Translations under genes and position numbers: made by a program
From: Lycium barbarum
Taxonomy: Eukaryota > Streptophyta > Magnoliopsida > Solanales > Solanaceae
NCBI RefSeq assembly: GCF_019175385.1
Contig: NC_083348.1
Span: forward strand, 1,937,001-2,001,000
Reading direction: 5' to 3'
Length of the DNA stretch: 64,000 nt
Part shown: positions 34,876 through 46,190 of the stretch, piece after piece
How the letters are laid out: each line of letters begins with the position of its first letter
Position numbering within the stretch: position 1 is the stretch's first letter
Notes under the pieces: generated by a model
Databases searched by the model: none
What the model saw: the letters and a program-made list of their open reading frames with translations, nothing else
What the model was told of the DNA's origin: nothing

Positions 34876-35055
34876 CTGAAAAAGAAAAGCGAGTATAAGT
34901 AAGATATGATATTTTAATAGAAAAATAAAAATGCATTTTCATTAAAGAAGAATTCAATGCTTTTAAAGAAAAAGGCGGATGACAAAAGAGCGCAGGCATG
35001 ATTCAAGCCTCAATTGATCATGCTATTTTGAAAACAAACTACAATTCCACACTAC
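34876..35055 (-). other. Ogre intron between protease and RT
   Basis: On the minus strand, the donor GTAGTG follows a codon late in the protease frame (35056). A TC-rich acceptor ending TTTTTCAG precedes the RT frame. Ogre elements are known to carry an intron at this position. About 180 bp. Confidence 0.6.
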
Positions 35056-36686
35056 CAAGACTCCCGGCGAACCAAGGATGGGCTGACAGTCCAATTCTGC
35101 AAGATCTCTCCTGGTTCGGCATCACGAATAGTCGGTGTCTCGGCATCTGCTTCAGTCTCCCCATAATACTCCTCGATCATTGTCACGAATAAGTTTTCCA
35201 TTCCTTCTATGATATCCTCATCGACCTCCGGTACGATCATCTGACCCTGGACAGCAACTTGCTCTGGCACAAAGATCCCCTTGGTGCCGCTATTTTCTCT
35301 AAACATAGGATCATACCCGAGCCCAAAAGTACCCTTTTGCTGCTTCAGTTGGATTGGTTCAATTATGCCATCAAATTTTGGGCCTAACCCAGACTTTGGC
35401 TGGTAGCCGTACTTCAACATCTCTGAAGCTACCATCTTTTCCGCGCTTGACATCTTCATTTCATTAGATCCCGGCATCTCATCTATTTTTACAGCTTGCA
35501 TGATTTCCACAGCATGAAAGGTAGCTCCATCTAACTCTCCCATTTCTTCAATAACCGGAATAGAGCGTTCAGAATAGACGGGGTGACCAAGTTCCCCCTG
35601 AACTATGATTTGCTCCAAGCCCCATTCGAATTTCAAACCCTGATGCAAAGTGGAAGGAACGACTCCAGCCATGTGGACCCATGGCCTTCCTAACAACAAG
35701 TTATAAGTTGACGATATATCCATCACTTGGAAAATGACTGGGAACTCCACGGGCCCGATCTGCAAATGTAGACAGATTTCTCCAATGACGCCTCTTTGTG
35801 TCCCATCAAAAGCTCGAACCTTCATACGGATTTCTTTCATTTCCCCCGTGTTTATCTTCAAACTTTTCAGGGTGTTGAGAGGGCAAATGTTACACCCTGA
35901 ACCTCCATCGATAAGTACTCTAGATACAAACTTATCTCCGCACCTCACGGTGATGTGAAGTGCTTTGTTGTGTTCTGTTCCTTCTGGTGGAAGTTTATCA
36001 TTGCGGAAAGAAATCTTGTTTGCTTCAACCATCTGCCCGATCGTTATGGCCAGTGTTTCACTCGTCGTCTCATTTGATATACTTACTCCACTCAACACCT
36101 TAACTAAAGCATCTCTGTGGGCTTCAGAACTCATCAGCAAGGACATGATCGATATTTTGGCGGGTGTCTTCTTCAACTGTTCCTCGACTAAATAATCTTT
36201 GGCTTGCATCTTCTTCCAGAATTCTGCTGACTCGGCATCAGTAATGTTCCTCCTTTGATGTTGCTCTTTGCCTGAACTCCCTCTGTTTAAATCCTCCGGG
36301 ACATAACATCTCCCTGACCTTGTCATTCTATGGGAGATTGCAGTTTCCATCATCTTAGCCTTCCCTTTTGATTGATAGTCCCATGGGACTGCCCTAGAAA
36401 CATAATCGTGTTTTTTTGCGACAACAGTGGTCACCACGGACCTTGGTTGGTATGTCTGGACAACTATTGGCGCCCTCAATTGTACTGTGATGATGGGAGC
36501 AGTTGGGGATGTTACGACAAATACCTCTATGTTTCCAACGGGCACAATGGTTCCCTCCATGTCATATTCCTCATTAGATGATATCATATTCACTGCCCGG
36601 TTTCTATGATTTGGCAGTGGGTTGTTGTTCACATTCAGGGGCACTGCAGTGCATTGAATATCTCCACTCCTGATCAAAGCTTCAAC
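35056..36686 (-). pseudogene. Ogre protease and G-patch region
   Basis: A 541-codon open frame (from 36677) continuing gag in frame after one stop near 36688. The aspartic protease active site is VLIDGGSGCNICPL, followed by the flap-like region and LLLGRPWVHMAG. Downstream, LKYGYQPKSGLGPKF and GTFGLGYDP form a G-patch-like segment, typical of Ogre/Tat polyproteins. The frame ends with PGEILQNWTVSPSL at the intron donor. The enzyme would cleave the Gag-Pol polyprotein. The segment itself is undamaged. Confidence 0.82.
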
Positions 36687-38456
36687 CTAGTTTTTCAAAC
36701 CAAAACATTCCTCGGTGTCATGTCCCTGAATTCCCAAGTGATATGCGCAACGTTTGTTCCCATCAAAGTTTCGAGGAATTGGGACCGGAATTCTTTCTTC
36801 GATTGGTTGCAACAATCCTGTTGTTTTCAACCTTTCAAATAACTGGGCTAAAGGCTCGGCTATGGGGGTGTAGGTTCGGGTATTTCTGACTTCGGCAGTC
36901 GGGCGAGGTCTTGGGGCATATGCTGGTCTATTTTGGTGGACTGGTGCTTGGATAGGGGTGTAAGGTCTTGGAGGGTTTTGGTAAGTGGGGACTCATGGTG
37001 GGTTGTAATGTGGTTTGGCGTTATAAATTGGGTATGGGACATAAGGGACATGAGCAAAGATTTGAGGGTTTGTGGAGTATCGGTGAGATGACTCTCTTTG
37101 CTAATAGTAAGGTGCGATATTGGATATGTCCTTCTTCTTTTTCTTAATCCCATTGACGGAACCTGACTGTGTGGCTTTGCTTGCAGCTTGCAACGCAGCC
37201 ATTGATTGAATCTTTCCGGACTTGATTCCTTCTCCCAAAAAGTCTCCCATCTTGACCAAATCGGCAAACTTTTGGCCCATCGAGCCCATCATCTTTTCAA
37301 AATAGATGCCCTCCTGAGCTCGAATGAAATACTTGCTAAGCTCGGTTTCATCCAATGGGGTTAGAACTCGGGCAGCCTCAATCCTCTAACGTCGTGCGTA
37401 ATCTTGGAATGATTCAGTCACCTTCTTTTGTACGTTGCCCAAAGAAAACCTTTTTGGTGTGATCTCAGTGTTGAATCCGAAGTGATTCATGAAATCCCCA
37501 GCCATATCCTGCCAGTCGCTCCATTTTCGAGGATCTTGGCGAGTATACCAAGTGAGCGCCTCTCCTGACAAACTTCTAATAAACAATTTCATCCTCAATT
37601 TCTCGCTCCTTCCTACTCCTACTAACTTGTCGCTGTAGGCCCTCAAATGTGCATGAGGATCACCTGTCCCATCAAAAATATCGAACTTAGGAGGTTTGTA
37701 CCCTACAGGCATGCCAATATTTGGGTGTATGCATAGATCATCATAATCCAAACTCTCACTTCCCCGAGTGACTCGCATGCTCCTCATTTCTTTCCTTAGA
37801 CTGTGAAGCTGGCTAATGATTGATTCATCTTCTCTTATCTTGGCATCTCTCTCCATATCTGCATATTGATCCACCTCGAACGGGACCCTAACTGTGACAG
37901 GAGCGGTAACGGTTGGAGCCCTAGCTGCATATATCGGTGTCACATATTGCTCGCGGGAAGTGTCAACGTGTGCCCCTGGTATGTGCTGCTCGGTGGGGTA
38001 AGTAGGTGCAGTAGTAGTTTGGGTTGATAGTGGGTTTTGTGAAGTATGGGTGTAGTCGGGGACGTAAGGGGTTTGTTTATGCATAATTGGTACATACGCG
38101 GGAGTGACCGGAGGTAGATTGGAAAAGGAAAGGGGTATTGGAGGTGGACGTGTAGATAGAGGGAAGTGCTCTGGAACCAGCGAATCCAAAGATGGAAAGT
38201 GAGGTGGGTTTGGGAAAGCAGTCACAGTGAGATGGGTCAGTTCCCGAACTTGGCGTAGCTCTCCTCTTAGTTCGTCAAGTTGTAGCTTTAGCAAAGCGAT
38301 CTCTTCTTCATCGTTCAGATTAATCCTCTCTGTTGAGCTTTCTGGATTTTCATTTGTTATGGAAAGGTTAGCAGTTGGGTTGACTTCGTTGGTGATAGTC
38401 ATTTTTCCCTTAGACCTCAAATTGTAGTGTGACTCGGCCAATTTGAAGATCAACAC
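36687..38456 (-). pseudogene. Ogre gag, interrupted by stops
   Basis: The structural capsid precursor. It starts at 38456 with a Pro/Thr-rich N-terminus. The gag domain has GTGDPHAHLRAYSDKL, KLFIRSLSGEALTWYTRQDP and FQDYARR, then LDETELSKYFIRAQEGIYFEKM after a stop. A zinc-knuckle-like CAYHLGIQGHDTEEC occurs near 36720-36765. Stops were seen near 37387 (where the family usually has Trp), 37102, about 36995 and 36688. Otherwise the frame is maintained, so damage is mostly point mutation. Confidence 0.82.
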
Positions 38457-38926
38457 AAATCAACCTCTCTTGGGGGGATAAAACTAAAATAAAGACAGTT
38501 GGCAAACAAAAGTTAGTCCGGGAAGCTTTAGAAAGAGTATAGTAATACATTTGATCACATAAGTACGCCAAGTCGACGTGCAAACAAGCGTGTCCTAATT
38601 GTGGAGCCTCTTTCTGCCAGAGGTAAGCCTACGTTACACACAAGTTGATGATGATGATCCTTTTTTGACACATTCTGTGATTTTTTTAGAACAAACATAA
38701 CTTCCATTCCAACAAAAGGTAGCTCAAGAGCTTACAAGGATAGGCCTATGGCAGCCTGAAATGACAAAACACAAAGGGGATGGCCATAAAGGCATACAAA
38801 AGGAATGGGTCGATGGAAATTTTGAAATGGAAATGCAAAGGGTGGCCACGAGGGCGTACAAAGGGATTCGGCCATATGGCACTCTTTTGGAATGTAAATA
38901 AAACAAAATGGGGGAAAGAAAATAGT
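38457..38926 (-). other. Spacer between Ogre ORF1 and gag
   Basis: About 470 bases without a supported gene, between the ORF1 stop and the gag start. Usual for Ogre, where ORF1 is a separate frame upstream of gag. Confidence 0.55.
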
Positions 38927-40573
38927 CTAGGGCCATGTCGGGCCATCATTGTCATCCCCATCATATGCTGGATCATAATCGGGACCTGGGTCGTACTCAG
39001 GTTCTTCCTCTGGGTCTGTCTCTATCTCCCAACCTGCCTCTAGGTCATACTCAGGTCCCTCCTCTATACCATGCACTGTAGGCCTGTACTCGGACTGCAC
39101 CTCCGGTTCCTCCTCTGAATATCCTGCTGGAGTGTACTCAGGTGATTTCTCCGGCTCTACCTCCATTACAAGATTACGCTCTGATTCCCACTCTGGATCT
39201 TCTTCCGGATCCTCTTCCATCTCATCTTCCGGCTCCATCGGATCTTCCTCTTCTACCAGTTGTATCAGATGGTTTACTGAGCCCGGAACTACCTGCCTGT
39301 ACATATTATCCGTGACATTCATGAGAGGCAATATCTCAACTGCAAGCCAAGCGGCTACATCATCATCCGTGAGCCCATCGAATCCTTCCTCGGTTGGCAA
39401 AAGTGCTAGGCCTCCCACATTATACCAGGCGTAATACTCGGGTGTGCACCAACTCTCGTTACCCATACCAATTGTGATCATGTTCAGCCATTCTCTTTGT
39501 AGCATTCTCACTCGTGCTACTGGAACCACCCTATCATAGTTACTTTCATGTAGTGCCATGCGGGACCAGACTGGGACATCTTGTGTAACTCCAAACTGCC
39601 TCAGGACCCTAAGAGGCGCATACGGTTGAATCCCGTCCAACCCGATCAACTCAACGAAGTATAGATTCGCAGTTCTTACCAAAGGTCTCCCTGACAGCCA
39701 GGGGTATTTCCACTGAATAGCATCTCCCGTGAGATGAACCAAGAATGCGCGCCACTCCTCTTCGCCTATAGGTTCAGGCCAGTACCTCATTCTTTCCGTA
39801 TAGCTCTTAATTTTGCTGCGAGCATCCATGCAATAATCCATGATGGGGGGGCGAGTATAAAAGTGTTCTGTGGCCCATAATTGCAGTAAGAGATTACACC
39901 TCTCGAAAAAGTTATGCCCTCTTGAACAGGCTGATAGAGCTCGGAGCATCTCCGCGAGGATCATAGGGACCAATGTCAATTCATCCGGTCCTGAGAAGAT
40001 ATCCATAACAAGTGGCAAAAGGTTAATATTAATTCGGTAGGCTCTCTTTGGAAAAACCAAGACTCCCAACAAGGCTACGACGAAGACTCGGGGCCGCATT
40101 TTCTCCCACCTTCCGCGGTCGCACGTAAACTCATCCCGATATTGATCAAAGCTTTCTCGGCGCCCAAATCTCTGAAAAAGGAAGTCAAACTTCCCTCGGT
40201 CATTTTCGACGTTCCTCAAGACCGGGTAAACATTAAATCCCAAAATTCCTAAGAATTTATCTCCCGATATGAAGGATGGTAACACCGGCATTCTTCCCTC
40301 AAATGGTAAGTCGGTAAATCCCCAAACTTCCTCTAAGGTAGGGGTTATCTCAAAATCCAAAAAATTGAAGGCTACACTGGCGGGATCCCAAAATTCTATC
40401 AGCAGTTTGGTGAGAGTTTTGTTAGCTTGTATACCCATTAGTGACATTAACGACCCTAGATGTTGTCGAATTTCCTGTCTGTGAGCCACTTTTATGTTCC
40501 TCCACCAAGTTTGCAAGTCGTGAGGGGATGAGACTATCATTTGGATATTTGGTAGGTTTTGGTTAATTTTCAT
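38927..40573 (-). CDS. Ogre ORF1 protein, 548 residues, intact
   Basis: An uninterrupted frame from the ATG at 40573 to 38927. The N-terminal ~400 residues show the plant-specific fold found in Ogre ORF1 proteins and called DUF7745 or plant-mobile-domain-like: LIEFWDPASVAFNFLDFEIT, TLEEVWGFTDLPFEG, RVFVVALLGVLVFP. The C-terminal ~110 residues are strongly acidic with PEYxP-like repeats (PEYTPAG, PEYDLEA, PEYDPG). The function in the element is unknown. It is the only long undamaged frame of this element, although gag has stops and RT is gone. The start is the first ATG in frame and lies about 590 bases after the primer site. The acidic tail may be a protein-interaction region (inference). Confidence 0.78.
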   Translation of the reverse strand: MKINQNLPNIQMIVSSPHDLQTWWRNIKVAHRQEIRQHLGSLMSLMGIQANKTLTKLLIEFWDPASVAFNFLDFEITPTLEEVWGFTDLPFEGRMPVLPSFISGDKFLGILGFNVYPVLRNVENDRGKFDFLFQRFGRRESFDQYRDEFTCDRGRWEKMRPRVFVVALLGVLVFPKRAYRININLLPLVMDIFSGPDELTLVPMILAEMLRALSACSRGHNFFERCNLLLQLWATEHFYTRPPIMDYCMDARSKIKSYTERMRYWPEPIGEEEWRAFLVHLTGDAIQWKYPWLSGRPLVRTANLYFVELIGLDGIQPYAPLRVLRQFGVTQDVPVWSRMALHESNYDRVVPVARVRMLQREWLNMITIGMGNESWCTPEYYAWYNVGGLALLPTEEGFDGLTDDDVAAWLAVEILPLMNVTDNMYRQVVPGSVNHLIQLVEEEDPMEPEDEMEEDPEEDPEWESERNLVMEVEPEKSPEYTPAGYSEEEPEVQSEYRPTVHGIEEGPEYDLEAGWEIETDPEEEPEYDPGPDYDPAYDGDDNDGPTWP

Positions 40574-41161
40574 CTGAAAAAGAAAGGTAAAGGTTATGAT
40601 AAGTATTGTTTGTTAAAAAACAAAATCATCTTGTGTCTCTTAAGGATCATTTCATCAATTCACATAAAGGGTTATGTCATTCAGGTTTCAAACCTTTGAC
40701 AAAAGGGTGGATTCCTAATTTTCAGCGACAATACCTTGGATTGTCCTGCCTAAGGTATATGCAGCATGACTTATTTTTTCTAGAATAAGATTTTTTCCTA
40801 TGAATTTCGGAGTGGGACTGAATGTCTGCGAGAAGGTAAGTAGTAAACTACCGTACTGACTCTGAAACTAGAGAATTCAAAGAAGGGGTGGAGGTGTGTC
40901 AGACAACACCTCGCGTGAACCACAGTGTGTGTAAGTGTACGGCCAAAGACTCGATAGAAAGTGCAATGACATTATAAGGAAAGCAGTAACAAATAGTGTT
41001 TTCTCAAACAAATAAGGAGCACAAGTTTGGCTTTGGCTTGCGTCCTTTCAAATATAGAAATGTAGCAGCTCATAAATAACAGGTGATAAAATAAATAAAC
41101 AAACATCCCTCGAATATCTACTTCTTAAACTAAGTCTACTAAAGTCAAAACCTAAGCTATG
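40574..41161 (-). other. Ogre 5' leader between primer site and ORF1
   Basis: No gene. Untranslated leader of the element, where packaging signals would lie. Nothing specific can be pointed out from sequence alone. Confidence 0.55.
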
Positions 41162-41180
41162 ATCCCCAGCAGAATCGCCA
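41162..41180 (-). promoter_or_regulatory. Primer-binding site, tRNA-Arg type
   Basis: On the minus strand TGGCGATTCTGCTGGGGAT, three bases inside the 5' LTR. It matches the tRNA-Arg primer site usual for Ogre (TGGCGACTCTGCTGGGGA) except for one C-to-T change. Confidence 0.82.
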
Positions 41181-41183
41181 TTC

Positions 41184-41908
41184 TGTCATGCCCTATTTTT
41201 AACGGGTTAAAACTAGTTCACACCTTATGACTATGTTTCCTCTGGTTTTGTAAATTTCAGAGTCGCCACCTAATTTTAGGGAATATTAGGAAACCATTTG
41301 TGAAAATGTAAACTCCATTTTTTAGTCTTTGAAACCTGTGAGATTCTAGGTAAGGGTTTTATTTACCCCGAGGGGAAGGTATTAGGCATCCCTCAGAGCC
41401 TATCCGAGGACAGTCTTTAGACTTAGTTTAATTAACACTAGAGGGGAATTATTTATTTATTTATTTATTATCACCTATTTAAAGAATTGCGGAAAAGAAA
41501 CTACTCTCTCAAAACTATTTAAAAAAAAAAGAGGTTTTTTCTTGTAACTGTAACTATGTGAGTAAATGCATATATATAAAGGAAGTAGTTAATGCTAATG
41601 TGTGCATGAGAAAAGTATGTATGACATTTTATTTTATATAAGAATAACATGTATAATATAGAATAAGGAGATGTATATTTTTATACGAAAATAATCTACA
41701 TATGTGATAGTATATCCTAGGTGAATACTAAAAAAATAGTTATGACGACACGATAATGCTATATGTGTACATATAATGAAAATGCGACTAAGGGAATTAA
41801 TAAAAAATAAGATAGTACAGGTATGGTATGCGCGTATGAAAATAGTATGTTGGTACACCCATAATAAAGGAAAGCAATTAAGACAAGATGTAAAATTATA
41901 TGTATTAG

Positions 41909-41954
<46 letters not shown>

Positions 41955-43345
41955 TTCGAAAGAGTACGCATGTATATTTTAGAAGATGAGGTATAATATG
42001 ATTATTGTATATAATGCATACTAAAGATAAGTATTTATAATATAACGTACATACGTATGCATGTGATGAGAAAATGATTAAAGGTATTTAAAGTAAGAAT
42101 AGTATGCATTCATATAAAATAGGATCTTTGTATATAAAGTAGAGTATATACCTTGTAGTTCTTGAAAATACTTGGACCACTATACTTGGGTCCTAATATG
42201 GTTTCTTGTTTTCAACTTGAAAAATAAAACCTGCTCGACGTTAGTGCAAAAATAACAAATTTTGAAAATATGTTTTGGGCCGCTAAAGTTCTCATTTTTT
42301 TTTACTTTCCAAAAACTGGTGTTTTTATCACTAAAAAAAAATCCATGTGTGGGCCTTTGCATAGAATATGCCTAGCTCTTGCTTGAAACACTTGAAAACA
42401 CGTTGTTAGCAAATTCTTTATTTCGAAAGAAGTCTCCAGTTTCACCTTTTAGAAAAATCCAATTTCTTACATCCTGAAAAAAAAAAGTTTACATCATTTA
42501 TGTGACTACTCTAATACTCCTAATCCGAATAAATGCACTGAGTTCAATATCTTAAAAAAAAGAGCGTAGGGAATATAATGACTAAACTTACTAATATACT
42601 TAAGTCAAGTTACGCGTTCAAAACAAAACTACAAAAAATACAAATTCACAAGAGTGTTAGTCAAATAATATAAATATCATGTATCAAACAATATGGAGGC
42701 TTGAAATTTTGAATAAGGAAGAAAGACGGAGACTCGAGACGTGGACGAGGTGGGACTACTAGACACGAAATCTGCTGCTGGCCGCTCTTTGATATTGGCA
42801 GAATCCGGAGTTGCCATAACTCCAAATGCTCCTAAGGTTCCTTCTCCGTGACATCGAACTGATGCTATTATCGTCGTCGAGTCTTCGAATCTCCTTGAGA
42901 TGGTCCTTGCTCAGCCGAGAACAACCAATAATTCGACAAAACAAACTTAAAGGGTTAAAAGAGAGATTTTTTATCTTTTTTAAGAAAAACAGATGAGATT
43001 TTTTGGGTTGTTCAAGAAGAATTTCCAACACTTGAACCTTTGCTAATTTAAAGGGGATTTTCTACACTTCCCAAACTTATTCAAAACAGCCCACAAGGGT
43101 CTGTATTTATAGAAAAATACTGAGGGGTTTCTAAAACTTGAATTCGAAGTTCGAAAATAAAGAAAAGGGGGGAAATTCTAGGAGACGTTTTCAAATGATG
43201 AGATGATGAAAATGGGGATGGGACTTACCCTAAAATCGGGTGAAATTGCACATGGAGCCTGCAAGCTTTCAGAGATGGAGTGTGAGAAAAGAGAAGGCAG
43301 CGGATTTCGTGGGATAGGGGCGTGGTGGTGGTGAGGTGACGTGAC
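41184..43345 (-). repeat. Ogre 5' LTR, outer end truncated
   Basis: Starts TGTCATGCCC next to the primer site and parallels 30371 onward until the (AT)n tract (41910-41951). It then continues with LTR sequence also found in the solo LTR (cttgtagttcttg, ccttctccgtgac, ggcgtggtggtggtgagg). A minus-strand TATA box (CTATAAATACAG) lies at 43101-43112. The LTR start TGTTGACACCC is missing. Sequence changes to the DUF1985 pseudogene near 43345. No gene inside. Confidence 0.75.
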
Positions 43346-44229
43346 GACTTGAAATCCTCCCACCATCCGTGCATGTTTGTCATAAACTTGAAGTCTTTGG
43401 CCCCAAATTCATGCATTGAGTACAGTGCTCTCCCGCTCTTTTTGGATTTGATCAAGGTTTCAAGCTTCTTTTTTTGGGGGGGTTTACACGCTTGAAAATA
43501 TCAACTTTTTTCAGCACTTGTGGCACAATTTCAGCCGGAGGAGTAGCAATAAACTTCTGTGGAGTACTTGTTTTCCTTGCTCTACAATCAGCAAGTGCCT
43601 TGGAAATTGTTTTTGCCCTCTTGTGAATCCCAATAGGAGTATAGGGTGAGCTGAGCTTTTTGGATGGCTGGACACCCCTCTTGGACATCAAACTCTTTAT
43701 AGCTGAATTCGTATCTTTTTGTGCCTGAAGCAACTCTTCAACCTTGTTTATCAAACCCTCCATTTTCAGCCTGCAAGTACTGCATTCACAAGCACAAGAA
43801 TACACCTTGGAGGAACCGGCACCAACTGAAGAATATCTACCCAACCTATAAGGGATATCTGTGGTCTGCCCACCACCATCACTTTGGGGAGTATATCCAC
43901 CAACTCCACCACTAACTCCATTACCACCACCATCATCATCTCTTCTTTTATCAGCAAGACCTTCCACTGCTTGTCTTGCAACATCAACAACAATATTCAT
44001 ATCAACAGCATCACCAACACCATCACCAACAGCATTAACATCAACATCACCATCACCATCACCATCACCACCACCACCATCAACAACACCAGCCCTTATA
44101 ATGGTTGTGGCTCCAGCCAATTCTTCTTTTATCTGATCAATCAATTCATCATGCACAGATTCCCTATGCCCTAAACTAATAAGGCATGGCATCTGCACCT
44201 CTCATTTTGTCGGGATAAGCCTTGGATGT

Positions 44230-44640
44230 AGAACCTACAACAAATAAACAGATATATTCAACCAATAAGTGTGTAATCTGTTGGAACAACCCCCACATAT
44301 GTTTCAACAACCTCCTAGGTTGTTGCAGCATATTCTTTAGCTGTTGGAAAAACCAAAACAGCTGTTGCAGCTTCCTCTGCAACTGTTCTGATATTTTCCA
44401 ACAGATTGTGAACCTGTTGCAACAACTGAGTAAGTTGTTCCAACATCTTAGGAGTTGTTGCAACATATTCACTATCTGTTGGAAAATATCAAAACAGTTG
44501 CTGCAACTTCCTCAGCAACTGTTTTGATTTTTCCAACATATTCTGAGGTTGTTGCAGCAGATAAATGTATCTGTTGCAACAAGCAGTTACTTGTTATAAA
44601 AATATTCAGGGATATTTTCCAACAGATTCTGACTTACTGC
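44230..44640. repeat. Intron with ttgttgcaaca / ccaacagatt repeats
   Basis: Repeated gttgcaacaactgagtaagt, gttggaaaatatcaaaacag and cagttgctgcaacttcctca-type blocks. cagttgctg and cagcaactg form an inverted pair 9 bp apart near 44495-44522. Same motif family as the MULE transposase intron at 16040. Confidence 0.75.
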
Positions 44641-45773
44641 TTCCTTGGGGGGGTTAAAAGGATCAAGATTCATTTTTTTGTTGTTGTATTTGGTAGTCAA
44701 CCAACTGAGGATCCTTAGAAAACAAACTTCTTCCGAGTAGTCCCTAACTTGACTCCGTAGATGAGGAATGGCTTCAAATGCCCAAGCCTAGAAAAAATTA
44801 TGCCACCAAAAATCAGAATAATCAATGAAGGAAAAGAATTAAAAAGATAAAACATTGAAGAAAGAAAGTTTACCATGAAGGCCCAAGGGAAGCCATAGAT
44901 GTTGGAAGTCTTCACATTAGGGTTCAAAGCTTTGCACAAATATTCAACAGTCAACTTAAAACGTTTATGACCCCATGGATAGTTATTGAATGCCTCATGA
45001 TCCTCTGACAGTTTAATCAAAACAAGTTGTAGATTATTCTTTACATCCCTTGCCCAGAGAATAGAATTCACAAACCAAACTAAGCACAATGACTCCTTGT
45101 GCTTTCTTGACATAGTTTTTGACTTCAAGTCTGCTAGCAAATCCGCTGCCTTATAGCTCTTTCCACAAACATCCACTAAATCCAAATCATCATCAACCAT
45201 GGCTTTGCCTTTCTTGGCTGCCTTGGATGACTTGGGTGTCTTGGCTCCCTTGGATGACTTGGGTATCATGGCTCCCTTCTTTAATGTAACTATAGGAAGG
45301 AGCATGACACCTCAGTCCGGTGATTATGGCAAACTCCTTGATGCCAAAACAAACTGGTATGCCGCAGTAGTTTATCCATATCTCATCAGTTTTGCTGCAA
45401 ATAATTCTTCGTTTGAGAAGACCATACACAATGGTCATTTGAAACCTTGCATTGTTGTCCTCAGGCAAATCTAGATACATGCCAAAACATGTGGCCCTGA
45501 AGAAATCCTCCAAGTCCTCCTCTTGAAGAATCTTCCTAAAGTAATCAAAGGGCTTGCCCATGACTGATTTTACAACAAGATCACCATTCAAATCACCTAG
45601 TTTATCCATCGGCATCTGCACACGGAACTTCTCAATACTGAAAGTTTTGACAACTTCATCAGTGGAATGTCTGTCAATATCAGTCCCAATAGAAGAATCA
45701 ATAGCCCCGGTCGCCGACCTTTCAAAAGATGCAATTTTATCCTCTTCATTGTCATCATTATTTACATCATGTT

Positions 45774-45945
45774 CTTCTTCTTCTTCTTCTTCTTCTTCAT
45801 TTTCATCATTGTTTTCTTCTTTATCATCTTCTCTTTCTTCTTCTTCTTCTTCTTCTTCTTCTTCTTCTTCTTCTTCTTTTTTTTTTCTTCGGCTTCGGCT
45901 TCTTCTTCTTCTTCTTCTTCTTCTTCTTCTTCTTCTTCTTTATTT
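45774..45945. repeat. CTT/GAA microsatellite inside the DUF1985 gene
   Basis: Long CTT runs on the plus strand, broken by a T10 tract near 45875-45890 and ggcttcggcttc. On the minus strand it codes first for Glu and then, after the A10 tract, for Lys, so slippage there changed the frame. Confidence 0.9.
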
Positions 45946-46190
45946 TCTTCTTTATCTTGTTCATCTACTTGATATTCTTTACTTTCTTGGCTAGAAACTC
46001 CTACTTGAGAGGTTTCCTGTTCAGCAGTTTGTTCAGAAAGAATATTTGTCTGTTCAGCAAGATCATCTAATGATGCCCCCTTAGCACTTTTACTAACTGT
46101 AGATGATTCCTCCCCTTTTCTTTTTCGTGAAGACATTTTATCTACACACAGGAGATAAGCAAAAACACTTCCAATTGATTTGTGCACCAT

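Larger units (their letters stand above)
30371..43345 (-). mobile_element. Ogre Ty3/gypsy element, internally deleted
   Basis: Minus-strand order: 5' LTR (41184-43345, truncated), tRNA-Arg-type primer site, ORF1, gag, protease with G-patch, a small intron, the first part of RT, tandem repeats, polypurine tract, 3' LTR (30371-31427). ORF1 upstream of gag, an intron between protease and RT, the primer site and a repeat-rich 3' region are the set of Ogre features. Most of RT, all RNase H and integrase are missing between 34435 and the 3' repeats. It could therefore move only with help from another copy. The truncated outer edge of the 5' LTR prevents a check of target duplications. Confidence 0.85.
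43346..46190 (-). pseudogene. DUF1985 (Ulp1-type MULE) gene, decayed and truncated
   Basis: Minus-strand exons. 46190 to about 45310: a Lys/Ser-rich start (MSSRKRKGEESS), a Glu-rich tract from a GAA microsatellite, then the DUF1985 domain with KILQEEDLEDFFRATCFGMY, ICSKTDEIWINYCGIPVCFG and FAIITGLRC. 45305-44880: KESLCLVWFVNSILWARDV, EAFNNYPWGHKRFK and NIYGFPWAFM, followed by GT at 44875. About 44790-44650: AWAFEAIPHL. 44198-43452: an Asp/Gly/Val-rich stretch, CACECSTCRLKMEGLINKV and a basic tail. Damage: frame changes in the microsatellite and near 45290, a stop near 43452. Such proteins usually end in a Ulp1-like cysteine protease; that part is absent here, cut off by the Ogre LTR. The intron with palindromic repeats (44230-44640) lies between exons. 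Role in transposition is unproven. Confidence 0.75.

Noticed and set aside
39132..39434. Ser-rich plus-strand open frame
   Set aside because: Complement of the acidic C-terminal part of Ogre ORF1.
43861..44174. Plus-strand Pro/Ser/Thr-rich open frames
   Set aside because: Complement of the Asp/Gly/Val-rich stretch of the minus-strand DUF1985 gene.
45667..46070. Poly-Phe, poly-Ser and poly-Leu open frames
   Set aside because: Three readings of the CTT microsatellite on the plus strand.
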